A stretch of DNA of 64,000 nucleotides from a bacterium (lineage in GTDB: Bacteria; Planctomycetota; Planctomycetia; Pirellulales; Pirellulaceae): the NCBI GenBank assembly GCA_016124445.1, contig WGNR01000012.1, forward strand, positions 248,001 to 312,000, written 5' to 3'. The position numbers were made by a program, and so were the translations under genes. The notes under the pieces are model-generated. The model was given only the letters and a program-made list of their open reading frames with translations. It was not told the origin of the DNA and did not search any database. Shown piece by piece: positions 8,727 to 16,751 of the stretch. Position 1 is the first letter of the stretch; each line of letters begins with the position of its first letter.

Positions 8727-9155
8727 TTAGGACTTTTCTTTGCGCAATCCGCCGACGCTCGATTGGAAGTACTTCCGGCGCCGTGTTGATTGCGTCTGCT
8801 GATCGGCTTCTTCTTCGGATTGCTCAGAAGCGGTGATCAGGTCGGCCAGGTTTGCTGCACAGAGCCGGCAACCAATCTGTTCGAGATGGAAGGTAATGTA
8901 GCTAGTTTCTTCCGGGGAAGGCAGGACTCCCAGAAGGTATTGCTGCAGCGACGGTCGACTCGGGCAAGTTATACGATGCCGTCTCCAGATTTCGCCCAGA
9001 CTATGGACACCAGCATCGCGGCGAGCCAGGATTTCCAACAAACGCTGCTTCAATTCAGGCTGCTGGCGGATCTGTTCCTCGATCGACGAAGCCTCTTCGA
9101 CAGCCAATTCTTCGTTCAGATAGGCTTCCAGGTCGGCGTTCGTGAGAGGTTGCAT
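8727..9155 (-). CDS. Zinc-finger-like protein, possible anti-sigma factor
   Basis: 142 residues. The N-terminal ~45 residues are helical and acidic (LTNADLEAYLNEEL, SIEEQIRQQPELKQRLLEIL). Residues ~80-105 contain FHLEQIGCRLCAANLADL, an H-x5-C-x2-C pattern that resembles the H-x3-C-x2-C zinc site of ZAS-type anti-sigma factors but with two extra residues. No membrane helix is present, so it would be cytoplasmic. It is the last gene of the run that includes the ECF sigma factor at 10061-10717, which fits a regulatory partner. The anti-sigma assignment is inference from motif and context. Confidence 0.7.
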   Translation of the reverse strand: MQPLTNADLEAYLNEELAVEEASSIEEQIRQQPELKQRLLEILARRDAGVHSLGEIWRRHRITCPSRPSLQQYLLGVLPSPEETSYITFHLEQIGCRLCAANLADLITASEQSEEEADQQTQSTRRRKYFQSSVGGLRKEKS

Positions 9156-9185
9156 GGGAATGCTTTCTACAAATCAAACATGACA

Positions 9186-9218
9186 GGTAGCCCAGGCCTT
9201 TCATTACCATGGGCTACC
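9186..9218 (-). terminator. Stem-loop between the AIM24 gene and the zinc-finger-like gene
   Basis: ggtagccca (9186-9194) pairs exactly with tgggctacc (9210-9218) across a 15-nt loop. There is no long U-run, so partial termination or mRNA processing between the two genes is as likely as full termination. Confidence 0.45.
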
Positions 9219-9272
9219 CTGGTAGTTAACGACACCAATCGGTGCGACTTTCAATTCGGCGGAAGAGTCAAA

Positions 9273-9977
9273 CTAACCTTCGGCGTGATAGACCTCTTCA
9301 AACGGTTGTACCACGACAAAACCATTGCCGACGAATTCCATCTGGAACGACTCGCCGCTGCCTCGGCCGAGGAAGGTGCGGAACGAGATATCGGTCTTGA
9401 AATTCGGCGAGAGAGTTCCGCTCCAGGCAACCGTTGCATTAGGATCGGTGTAGACCGGTTGATTCGGCGTGACGACCAACGTCAGTGGTTCGTAGTGCGT
9501 GGTGATGGCGACCATGCCGGTACCGCTGAGGGTCATCTGGAATAGCCCGCCAGCCATCATCGATGAAATCCGTTTCATCATCTTGATGTCCCAGGTCACC
9601 GTATGTTCGAAGGCCAGGATGTCGTTGGCATTGACCACGATCTCTTGGTTTTCGAGTCGCAGAATCTGAATCTTCTTTCCGTAATCCGCCAGGTAGCATT
9701 TGCCGGTTCCGGAAACCTTGGTCAAACGAGCACCTTCGCCGGTAACGGCCTTCTTCAGGAAGCCGCCGATGCCTTTATCGAACATCCCTTCGCGTTCGAA
9801 TTTCATGCTGCCCAGATAGGAAATCATCGATCCCATCTTGGTCCAGGTATAGTTGTTGTTGAGGTTCACCTCGAGGATGCGCGGGCTTTCCATTTCAAAG
9901 AAGCCTTCGCCCCGATCTCTTTGTTGGGTCTGTTCGACAAACTCTCTAAGCGTGTATCGGTTTTCAACGGTCGACAT
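9273..9977 (-). CDS. AIM24 family protein
   Basis: 234 residues, matching the AIM24/DUF124 beta-solenoid fold: repeated short strands with Gly-rich turns (FEMESPRILEVNLNNN, GGFLKKAVTGEGA, GKCYLADYGKKIQILRL, ILAFEHTVTWDIKMMKR, GGLFQMTLSGTGMVAI). It has no signal peptide and no membrane helix. The family is named after a yeast mitochondrial inner-membrane organising protein; bacterial members are common beside regulators, but their function is undefined. Met at 9977 was preferred because GGGGGAA lies upstream; the Met at 9998 has no ribosome site. It lies 83 bp downstream of the ECF sigma gene, probably in one transcript. Confidence 0.85.
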   Translation of the reverse strand: MSTVENRYTLREFVEQTQQRDRGEGFFEMESPRILEVNLNNNYTWTKMGSMISYLGSMKFEREGMFDKGIGGFLKKAVTGEGARLTKVSGTGKCYLADYGKKIQILRLENQEIVVNANDILAFEHTVTWDIKMMKRISSMMAGGLFQMTLSGTGMVAITTHYEPLTLVVTPNQPVYTDPNATVAWSGTLSPNFKTDISFRTFLGRGSGESFQMEFVGNGFVVVQPFEEVYHAEG

Positions 9978-10060
9978 TTCAGTAGTTCCCCCGGACATGA
10001 AATAGGTGGTTAGATAAGTCTAAATTCTGTCGATTGCCTCGTTGCTCTTCGTACTGGCAG

Positions 10061-10717
10061 CTATTGCGCGTACAGTTCCGGAAAAACCTCTTCGCTCAAC
10101 TGTTGATTCTTTACACTTCCACGAAGCTTGTTCGTGAAGTCATGTTTATAATTCGCGACGTGCTGTTCGCTGATCCCGAGCTTCGCCGCGACATCTTTGT
10201 TTGCCCAGCCTCGGACAAAAAGAAGTTCGATACACTGGATCTTGACCCAGTCGCCGCGCTCTTTCCAGCGGCCAAGTTGTTCGTGAATGGCGGCGACCAG
10301 GGCATCTTCTTCCATCCGGCGCCGTTCGCCGCTGCGAACCAGGCTGGATGCCGGACGCGCGTTCCCCTCGATTTCCCAAGTATCGCTGCTGGACTTGCCG
10401 GCTCCGGCCGAACTCAACGGGAGCGTCGGACGTCGCCCTTCGCGTCGCAGATGATCGGTTAGCTTGTAAGCACAAATGGCAAAAAGATAGCTTTCCAGAC
10501 TGCGTCGACCGTCGTAATTGGGAAGGCTGTTCAAAAAACCGATGAATGTTTCCTGAACAACGTCCTCGCTATGGGCCCGGCGACGAAGCCGGCTCTCGAC
10601 AAAGGCCAGGAGACGGCCTTCATAACGGTCGATCAAATCCTGCCATGCATCCTCTTCTCCACCACGGATACGATTAATGAGCAGGGCATCGGTTTCCGAG
10701 ACACGTGTGTGCGGCAA
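10061..10717 (-). CDS. ECF-type RNA polymerase sigma factor
   Basis: About 218 residues from a TTG at 10717 (GGA eleven to twelve bases upstream). Region 2 is clear: EEDAWQDLIDRYEGRLLAFV, HSEDVVQETFIGFLNSL (the D-V-V-Q-E-T-F core), and SYLFAICAYKLTDHLRRE. Region 4 follows a Ser-rich linker: CIELLFVRGWANKDVAAKLGISEQHVANYKHDF, a helix-turn-helix. It would direct polymerase to stress or envelope promoters. The open frame runs upstream to 11068, but that extension overlaps another gene and shows no sigma homology. Neighbours (kinase, FHA protein, zinc-finger-like protein) suggest control by phosphorylation or sequestration. The exact start is uncertain. Confidence 0.85.
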   Translation of the reverse strand: MPHTRVSETDALLINRIRGGEEDAWQDLIDRYEGRLLAFVESRLRRRAHSEDVVQETFIGFLNSLPNYDGRRSLESYLFAICAYKLTDHLRREGRRPTLPLSSAGAGKSSSDTWEIEGNARPASSLVRSGERRRMEEDALVAAIHEQLGRWKERGDWVKIQCIELLFVRGWANKDVAAKLGISEQHVANYKHDFTNKLRGSVKNQQLSEEVFPELYAQ

Positions 10718-10800
10718 AGCGAAAGATTTCCTTTCGAGGCCAGGAAGACAAGTGTGCGCAGGCAAGTTGCCATGCGGCCGATTTTTTTCATATCCCCAAG

Positions 10801-11889
10801 TTATAGCATGGGGAATGACCGGAAGAAAATCATGCCCGCTACGAAAAGTCCGGCCAGTGAAATAACGACGCCAGCCGACAATAGCCAGGGCGAAACCCGC
10901 GATCGTTCGCCCGAGAAAGTTAGCGCAGTATAAGAAATCGCCAGGAGCCCCAGGACCATCAGAAATCCAACGCCGATATAGACAACTCGGCTCATCCGCT
11001 GCTGCATTGCCCACAGCTCGCGAATCTTGTTCTGGATCACTTCGTCGAATTTCAGAAGCGAATGCCACTGGTACATGATGCCAAAGGAGGGCGTCAACTG
11101 TTCGTGGTAAGTTTCGGAGACGACTGACTGGCGCATTTTTGCGAGATCGTCCTTTAACAGTTCCGAAGCATGATCGTTCTCCAGGATCTCATTGGCGAAC
11201 TGACCAATCGCCTTGTCGACCTCTTGGTCGAGCGACTTCTGGCACTCGATCCCGCGATCGTACGGACCGGAACTGACCGATACGCAATAGGTACCGTGGT
11301 CGTTCCAGGAGGGCGCCTGTTCAACCCAGCTCGGTCGGCCAGGCGGAATAATCTTGGAAGGATCGACCGACAAATCAATCGATTTCACGCGGTTACGGAA
11401 ACCTTGATAGATCGAGCCAATCCACATACCGACCTCTCGGCCAGGATTGTTGACTCTTTCCTGAATAGAGAGCGTTTCAAAAGAGGGATCGTCGCTGGTA
11501 ATCTCAGCGACAGGGGGCACTGGAGGTTTGGCAGGCGTTGCGACCGGCCTGGGTGGATCCATTCTGACTTCGGTAACCATGGAGCCGCTCTGGATCGCGA
11601 TTGCTCGTTCATGCGCAGCATTGGCGTGGCTCGCCGCTTCCACTCGTATGGCTTGTTCACGCGTGCTTTCGGCGCGTTGAACGCCCAGCAGGTACATGAA
11701 AGGGATGCCGCCACAGAACAAGAGAATGCCTGCCAGTACCAGCGTGCCGATCCCAACGGCGATCTTCCCCCCGTATTTTCCAGAGAGTAACACGACCGTC
11801 GCGACCAGCCCGATGCCCATAAACAAAAAGAAGGCAATGACGAGGATCGCCATGAAGCTAATTGCCATTGTGGGTTCGTTAGAATGCAT
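10801..11889 (-). CDS. Unknown membrane protein with four TM helices
   Basis: 362 residues. Two hydrophobic helices lie at the N-terminus (FMAILVIAFFLFMGIGLV; IGTLVLAGILLFCGGIPFMYLLG) and two at the C-terminus (VGFLMVLGLLAISYTAL; LLSAGVVISLAGLFVAGMIFF). The ~220-residue middle begins with an Ala/Arg-rich helical stretch (REQAIRVEAASHANAAHERAIA), then Pro-rich sequence and a globular part with WIGSIYQGFRNRVKSIDLSVDPSK and several acidic helices. I do not recognise the family. Its place between the small membrane peptide and the ECF sigma gene makes it a candidate sensor or membrane anchor of the locus. The ATG at 11889 has AGG nine bases upstream. Confidence 0.75.
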   Translation of the reverse strand: MHSNEPTMAISFMAILVIAFFLFMGIGLVATVVLLSGKYGGKIAVGIGTLVLAGILLFCGGIPFMYLLGVQRAESTREQAIRVEAASHANAAHERAIAIQSGSMVTEVRMDPPRPVATPAKPPVPPVAEITSDDPSFETLSIQERVNNPGREVGMWIGSIYQGFRNRVKSIDLSVDPSKIIPPGRPSWVEQAPSWNDHGTYCVSVSSGPYDRGIECQKSLDQEVDKAIGQFANEILENDHASELLKDDLAKMRQSVVSETYHEQLTPSFGIMYQWHSLLKFDEVIQNKIRELWAMQQRMSRVVYIGVGFLMVLGLLAISYTALTFSGERSRVSPWLLSAGVVISLAGLFVAGMIFFRSFPML

Positions 11890-11940
11890 CGCTGGGCCTA
11901 TCTAGATACCGTTTTTATGGTATTCGCCGAGACCGGCCGA

Positions 11941-12054
11941 TTATTGGCGGCCTCGCGTAGAAATCGCGGCAATCAATACAACAGCACCAATCGCACCGAT
12001 AACCAAGACGCCAACTCCAAGCAACAGCAGTACCAGCATGCTTGACATCATCAT
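11941..12054 (-). CDS. 37-residue single-helix membrane peptide
   Basis: A short frame encodes a peptide starting MMMSSMLVLLLLGVGVLV, a long Gly/Val/Leu/Ile helix ending in the basic tail STRGRQ. Upstream of the ATG at 12054 is AAGGTAGGA, a strong ribosome site. It sits 28 bp after the kinase stop and 51 bp before the next gene, same strand, so it belongs to the operon. Single-helix peptides often bind and tune membrane partners; here the kinase or the 362-residue membrane protein would be natural candidates (inference). Confidence 0.65.
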   Translation of the reverse strand: MMMSSMLVLLLLGVGVLVIGAIGAVVLIAAISTRGRQ

Positions 12055-12082
12055 TGTTCCTACCTTCGAAAAGTGAGAGTCG

Positions 12083-14131
12083 TTAGGAGCTTTCCCCGGC
12101 GGTTGTTTCCTTCATTTCCTGCTCGTATCGACGGCGCTGTTGATCGCGCCGCTCCTGGCTGAACCAAGGGGCAGACAATTGAATTGTCGCGGCCATGGTT
12201 CCCACGACCATGATCGCCCATGGCTGCAGGTAAGGCCAGAACGTCGTCAGAATCGCTGCCCAGGCGACGTAAACGCCGGTGGTCCAGATGCTCAACCAGG
12301 TCGATCGCAAAGGATCGGCAAGTTTCCACCAACGAGGGACCAGGAATACCAGCCCGAAAAACATCAGCAAGCCGCCCATCGAACCATGGCTGGCAACGTT
12401 AAACCAAGTAGACGACAAAGCCGTTCCACTTGCATTCCCAGGCACCAACAGTAACGGCCCAAACCAAGCCACCAATCCGACAACGATACCCAGCATCGCC
12501 ATCACCAGTCGCCGTGCGACCTGATCACCACCCTGATCTTCCCACCGCTTGGAAATGATCAGCACCGACCACGATGCCGCGACCGTCAATCCGGTGAAGA
12601 AGATAAACGCAGGGCCCAGCGTAACCAGGGACGTAAGTTGGATCGCCTCGTCTCCGACCGAAATCAGCATCAGCACGAAGGAAACCAGGACGGCAACAAT
12701 TCCGCTGGCGATCAGCGAACCGATCAGTTCTTTAATCCTCTGGTGCATGCTGCGTGCCGAAAGTGCCGCTCGTTCTCGATCTTTTCGACGAGGCTGCCAG
12801 GCAGCATTTTCTGAGGCGATGTATTTGCTCTTCATCGCCTCGGGGTGATATCGGTCGGAAGAACCCGTAGTCCGTGCCGGGGCGTTTCCTCCCTGAGGGC
12901 CATCCTGGAACAACCTGATCACCTGGCGAACCAGCAGATAAGTCGCGTAGAAGACACCGCCAACAAACACCAGCGGAAATATCAGCGGAAGATAAGACAC
13001 CACTCCAAAAGCGATGGCCCCCAGAACAATGACTTTGATGGGCAAGCTGGTGTTGTCGTGGTTCCACCAGTCGCTGAATTTCTGAGTGATGGAACTAACC
13101 GTCTGCGCGATTGGTTCATCATCCAGCGAGCTTTTGGGTGCCGGAGGTTCGATATACCCGACCTTGGCCTTGACCTCGGATTGCGGCTGCTTTGGTGCAG
13201 GCTGGCTTGCGGGCTCCGGCTCCGAAGCGACAACGGCCGATACAAAGCCATCACTTTCCTGGAGCCCCAATTGCTGCAGCATCTCCTCGGCAGAGCTCGT
13301 TCGTTTGTCCGGGTCCTTTTCCAGTGCCGCGGCGACGACCGATCGATAAGGTTCGCCCAGATCGCCCAGGTCAGGCGCCGCGGTCAGGTGTTTCATGATG
13401 ATCTCCTGGCTGCTTTCCCCTTCAAAGGGAACTCGCCCGGTGAGCATCTCGAACAGAATGATTCCTAGAGCGTAGACATCGATCTCGCGGCCGTAGCGTC
13501 CCTTGCCGATCTCGGGAGCCATGTAGTGAAACGTGCCGACACTTTCGGTCTGGCCACTCCGGCGACTGACCGAAATGAACTTCGACAAACCGTAGTCACC
13601 GATTTTGACCGTACCTTGATCGTTAAAGATGTTGCCAGGCTTCAGGTCGCGATGGACGATTCCATGATCGTGCAGGTAATTGACTGCCGACGCAATGGCT
13701 TTGAACCAGGAGAGGGCATCCTGGACCGGCAGGCCGCCAGGGTGCCTTTCGATGACGTCTTGCAGCGAGTCGCCATGGACGTATTCCATGACGATCCAGC
13801 CTTCCCCTTCGTTGTCGTAACGAATGTCGTACAGCGAGACCAAGTGGGGATGTTTGAGGTTCAAGCAATGCTTGGCCCCCCGCATTTCGATTTCCAGGTT
13901 GCGCTGAATATGTTTCAACGCGACCTCTTTGCCCGAATCGGTCGTCGCGTAGTAAACCTCGCCAAAACCGCCGGCACCAACGCCGCGTTTGATGGTGTAA
14001 CCATCAAGCGGTGTGGAACCGGTTTTGTAGGTAAACCGCATGGGGCTCTCTTTTGGCTTGGCTTGCTTCGCAGGGCCAACTTCGTCGTCCCCTGGGTTTT
14101 CCGAGGGGATCGTAGCTGCCGACTGGTTCAT
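12083..14131 (-). CDS. Serine/threonine protein kinase with multi-TM C-terminal domain
   Basis: About 682 residues. The kinase domain (~45-295) shows the Gly loop GVGAGGFGEV, catalytic Lys in EVALKHI (~73), HRDLKPGN (~160-167), DYG instead of DFG (~179-181), MAPEI and DVYALGIILFEMLTG. A Pro/Gln-rich linker leads to roughly eight hydrophobic helices in two groups, the first near FGVVSYLPLIFPLVFVGGVF and the rest after ERAALSARSM. The kinase would face the cytoplasm. ATG 14131 has AGGGA upstream; an ATG at 14215 overlaps the preceding FHA gene by 4 bp, so translation may be coupled. Key catalytic residues are present, so it is probably active. The FHA protein encoded just upstream is a likely partner, since FHA domains bind phospho-Thr. 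Confidence 0.9.
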   Translation of the reverse strand: MNQSAATIPSENPGDDEVGPAKQAKPKESPMRFTYKTGSTPLDGYTIKRGVGAGGFGEVYYATTDSGKEVALKHIQRNLEIEMRGAKHCLNLKHPHLVSLYDIRYDNEGEGWIVMEYVHGDSLQDVIERHPGGLPVQDALSWFKAIASAVNYLHDHGIVHRDLKPGNIFNDQGTVKIGDYGLSKFISVSRRSGQTESVGTFHYMAPEIGKGRYGREIDVYALGIILFEMLTGRVPFEGESSQEIIMKHLTAAPDLGDLGEPYRSVVAAALEKDPDKRTSSAEEMLQQLGLQESDGFVSAVVASEPEPASQPAPKQPQSEVKAKVGYIEPPAPKSSLDDEPIAQTVSSITQKFSDWWNHDNTSLPIKVIVLGAIAFGVVSYLPLIFPLVFVGGVFYATYLLVRQVIRLFQDGPQGGNAPARTTGSSDRYHPEAMKSKYIASENAAWQPRRKDRERAALSARSMHQRIKELIGSLIASGIVAVLVSFVLMLISVGDEAIQLTSLVTLGPAFIFFTGLTVAASWSVLIISKRWEDQGGDQVARRLVMAMLGIVVGLVAWFGPLLLVPGNASGTALSSTWFNVASHGSMGGLLMFFGLVFLVPRWWKLADPLRSTWLSIWTTGVYVAWAAILTTFWPYLQPWAIMVVGTMAATIQLSAPWFSQERRDQQRRRYEQEMKETTAGESS

Positions 14132-14211
14132 GGTCTTGTCCCTGGCCAATGGATAAGTTGATGAGTTGTTTTCGAGCTGTTTACCGACCAACGGCAAAAC
14201 AAGCCCGCGAT

Positions 14212-14844
14212 TCATGCCCGGGTTAAGCGTTCCAGGCAGAACGATATCTCTTCTCCTTGGACCGTATCTCCTATTTTGATCGAAGTGACCGGCTGGGTCG
14301 AATCGCTTTGGTAGAGCGGTGTTTTCGACTTAAGCTGCAATCTGCTGCCGTACCGGTAAACCACCAGATCTTGCTGCCAATTCGGGCAAACGATGTGGTT
14401 GTTCGCCTTGGGCCCCATCAGCAGCGAATCGGCCAGCAAAACGACTCCATCGCAAGCCGGCTCGGTCCGATGTCGACTCACGATTCGCAGGACTGCCGAC
14501 GTGCTCAGTGGATGTGGCTGCGTAAACTGCAGTTTCACCCCGCGGCCAAGCGTTACCACGTTGCCATGCTTCAACAGCGCAGGTCCCACGATCGCCTGAT
14601 CGTTTATTTTGACTTCGGAAAGGGGATCGACGATATATTCGTCACCGCTCCGCTTGATGGCAGCATGCCGGCGGCTTATATCCCCCATGATGGGAATATC
14701 GACTTGGGCGGAAGCCATCGCCTGCCCAATATTGATGCGGTCGGCCAATAACAGCGTATAGCCACCCACCCCATCAATCCACATTTGCAGGCGGTCGCTC
14801 ACATTCCCTCTTTGATACGCGTAATTGGGCTCAACAATGGACAT
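14212..14844 (-). CDS. FHA domain protein
   Basis: 210 residues with no signal or membrane helix. The FHA fold spans ~30-115: INIGQA, IPIMGDISRRHAAI (the G-x-S-R-x-H phosphothreonine-binding core is visible as GDISRRHA), VKINDQAIVGPALLKHGNVVTLG. The C-terminal half (~120-205) has a second, weaker beta-rich FHA-like pattern (VLLADSLLMGPKANNHIVCPNWQQDLVVYR) lacking the S-R-x-H core. FHA domains read phospho-Thr marks, and the Ser/Thr kinase follows immediately, so this is probably a substrate or scaffold of that kinase. Confidence 0.85.
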   Translation of the reverse strand: MSIVEPNYAYQRGNVSDRLQMWIDGVGGYTLLLADRINIGQAMASAQVDIPIMGDISRRHAAIKRSGDEYIVDPLSEVKINDQAIVGPALLKHGNVVTLGRGVKLQFTQPHPLSTSAVLRIVSRHRTEPACDGVVLLADSLLMGPKANNHIVCPNWQQDLVVYRYGSRLQLKSKTPLYQSDSTQPVTSIKIGDTVQGEEISFCLERLTRA

Positions 14845-14972
14845 CGCAAAACGCTCGTCTCAGCTTCCATCAGTTTATCAGAAGGACGTTGCCCTCGAGC
14901 GATTTCTTATTCGCTGGCAGATTTGGAATCTTAGCCGGCGAGTTCGCTCTTTCCTTGCCCGAGGGCGCGTGC

Positions 14973-15012
14973 CGAGATGGCTGGCAACTTTTCCTAGTTT
15001 TCAGCCATCTCG
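14973..15012 (-). terminator. 11-bp stem-loop downstream of the coiled-coil membrane protein
   Basis: cgagatggctg (14973-14983) pairs exactly with cagccatctcg (15002-15012) across an 18-nt A/T-rich loop. It lies between the genes at 15048-15899 and 14212-14844. No U-run follows, so it may be partial or factor-dependent. Confidence 0.5.
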
Positions 15013-15047
15013 TACTCGCTGGAGATTGTCGAGGGTCAATCCATGCC

Positions 15048-15899
15048 CTAGTTCAGTGACAAGTCGATCCGACGGCTCAACGCTTCGCTGGCTTTCGTAT
15101 CGATATCGACCAAGGTTTCTTCTTCATGATCACTTTCCATGCCGAAGTAGCTGGCGACTTCCTTGCTGATATCGTTATCGACCGGCTCGTCCAGTTGAAT
15201 CTCACCTGACAACTCGCCATTGACGTCGACCATCCGTTCGGCCACGTCGATGCGGGTACGGATCTCGTCGACCAGACGCTTGGTCTTCGACAGCTGGCTG
15301 TCGTCGAAGGCAAACTTACTGGAGGTCTGGGCCACTTCGACCATCTTCTGGCGGGCTTCCAGATTCTCGACGTCAACTTCCAATTGACGACGGGCCGTCA
15401 GCATGCCGTCGAGCTTGGCTCGAGCCGCTTCCAATCCGTGCTCGCGAGCACGGAGAATGCTTTCCATTTTCACCCGGGTGGCGTCTTGCGTCTTGAAACG
15501 TTCGAAGCGACCCGCTAGGTCCGTTTGCACGGCACCTCGGGTGTATTGATGACCGGCATAAGTGAAGTGGGTGTTACCCCCATCCAGGTCATTCTTCAGG
15601 CGAACGATGTCGGCCTTATTGCTGGCCAGATTCTGTTCGAGATCGGCGACTCGCGACTGCAGGCGCTCGACTTCGACTTCTTCTTTGGCAATCAAATGCA
15701 TGTTGCGACGAATTTCAGGAGTCAGGTCCTGAATCATCTTGCGAGCTCGATCCAGCTCGAAGGTGACCGGGACGCTGTCTTTGACGCTCTCCTGCATCCG
15801 GCTAGCGGCCGTTGAAACATAACTGGGCACGGCGGTTCCAAACAGAATTGCGACTAGAAGCGCGCCACCCGCGACAATACCGACGATTTTTGTGACCAT
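15048..15899 (-). CDS. Membrane-anchored coiled-coil protein, unknown function
   Basis: 283 residues. One N-terminal helix (IVGIVAGGALLVAILFG) is followed by long heptad-rich coiled coils (~50-110: ELDRARKMIQDLTPEI, EVERLQSRVADLEQNL; ~135-220: ESILRAREHGLEAARAKL, RRQLEVDVENLEARQ). Between them is a short Gly/Tyr loop (HFTYAGHQYTRG). The C-terminus is acidic (ESDHEEETLVDIDT). Similar one-TM coiled-coil proteins are common in planctomycetes, but I cannot name a family. It could belong to the FHA/kinase locus downstream, from which a hairpin at 14973-15012 separates it. Confidence 0.75.
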   Translation of the reverse strand: MVTKIVGIVAGGALLVAILFGTAVPSYVSTAASRMQESVKDSVPVTFELDRARKMIQDLTPEIRRNMHLIAKEEVEVERLQSRVADLEQNLASNKADIVRLKNDLDGGNTHFTYAGHQYTRGAVQTDLAGRFERFKTQDATRVKMESILRAREHGLEAARAKLDGMLTARRQLEVDVENLEARQKMVEVAQTSSKFAFDDSQLSKTKRLVDEIRTRIDVAERMVDVNGELSGEIQLDEPVDNDISKEVASYFGMESDHEEETLVDIDTKASEALSRRIDLSLN

Positions 15900-16499
15900 G
15901 GCTCAATCTCTCTCAAATAAACGAAATGACCCTCGAACTTTTCCTGCCCCGCAAGGTCCCTCTAAAGGAAAAAGGAGTCGCTAACCGGGCAGTTAATTAA
16001 CAGGCATAGAGAGGACTTCGCCGCGAATTTGCTGATCTTTGGATTTTTTTCCTGTTTTTTGACATGCTGTCAGAGGGACGCATGTCGAGAGCAAAAATAG
16101 GCTGCGAATCGACAAGTAACCAAGTCCCCAGCTTGGGAATCGACCGAAACGCAGGCCTGCGGACTTCGGCTCGATCGATGTGGCTACCCGAGACCCTGGT
16201 CTCCATAGGCACGACGGTGCCAGACAGTTAGTATGGCAGGAGGTGGACCACCTGTTGATGAAAATGGCAGGGGTTGCCTTTTGTCCACACACCGCCGTCA
16301 ACGGTCGAGAGAATTCCCAATCGCCCCGTTTTTTCCCAACTGATTGAAAATTATCACTTTAGGAATCCAGTAGCGACGCCCCATTAAGAAATTGTGCGAA
16401 CTTGGCACCACGGTTGCGGTGTCATATCGAGGACTCACGCCACTCACCGGGCCGCTGGCTTTTTTGGCTAGTTCGGCTCGATCGGTCAGGAGAATTTCA
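15900..16499. other. 600-bp gap between divergent genes
   Basis: No supported gene. A perfect short dyad (aggtgg-a-ccacct) lies at 16241-16253. Open frames in 15993-16301 (minus) have no ribosome site and an implausible composition. Promoters for both flanking genes must lie here, but no convincing box pair was found. Confidence 0.5.
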
Positions 16500-16703
16500 A
16501 TGGATCACTCGACGCCATTCAAGCTGGTTCACGAATCACCGAAGTCCCCTCGGGGCAACTTCGTCGTCTACCGGCCGCTCCCCGAAGATTCGCTGGCTTT
16601 GTTTTCAGAATGGATGGATGAATCTCTCCAAGCCCTGGAAGAGGAAAACGCACGTTTTGTTTCCCCGAACTCGTCTCGAAAACACCTAGTTAGCGATCGC
16701 TAG
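16500..16703 (+). CDS. Small hypothetical protein
   Basis: 67 residues from ATG 16500, with AGGAG eight bases upstream, a strong ribosome site. The sequence is hydrophilic: a central proline-rich part (PRGNFVVYRPLPEDS) and an acidic amphipathic helix (LFSEWMDESLQALEEENARF). It has no signal peptide and no membrane segment. I do not recognise it. The gene is isolated, convergent with the DMT transporter. Confidence 0.55.
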   Translation: MDHSTPFKLVHESPKSPRGNFVVYRPLPEDSLALFSEWMDESLQALEEENARFVSPNSSRKHLVSDR

Positions 16704-16751
16704 AAGAGCACGATCACAATCTGACGCAACCTCCTCTGGGTTTTCTCCAAC

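Noticed and set aside
8319..8730. Overlapping frames on both strands
   Set aside because: No ribosome site, no domain, composition typical of noise.
10718..11068. N-terminal extension of the ECF sigma frame
   Set aside because: It overlaps the membrane protein gene and has no sigma-factor or other homology.
16241..16253. 13-bp dyad aggtgg-a-ccacct
   Set aside because: Short and far from either start; kept only as a remark in the gap entry.
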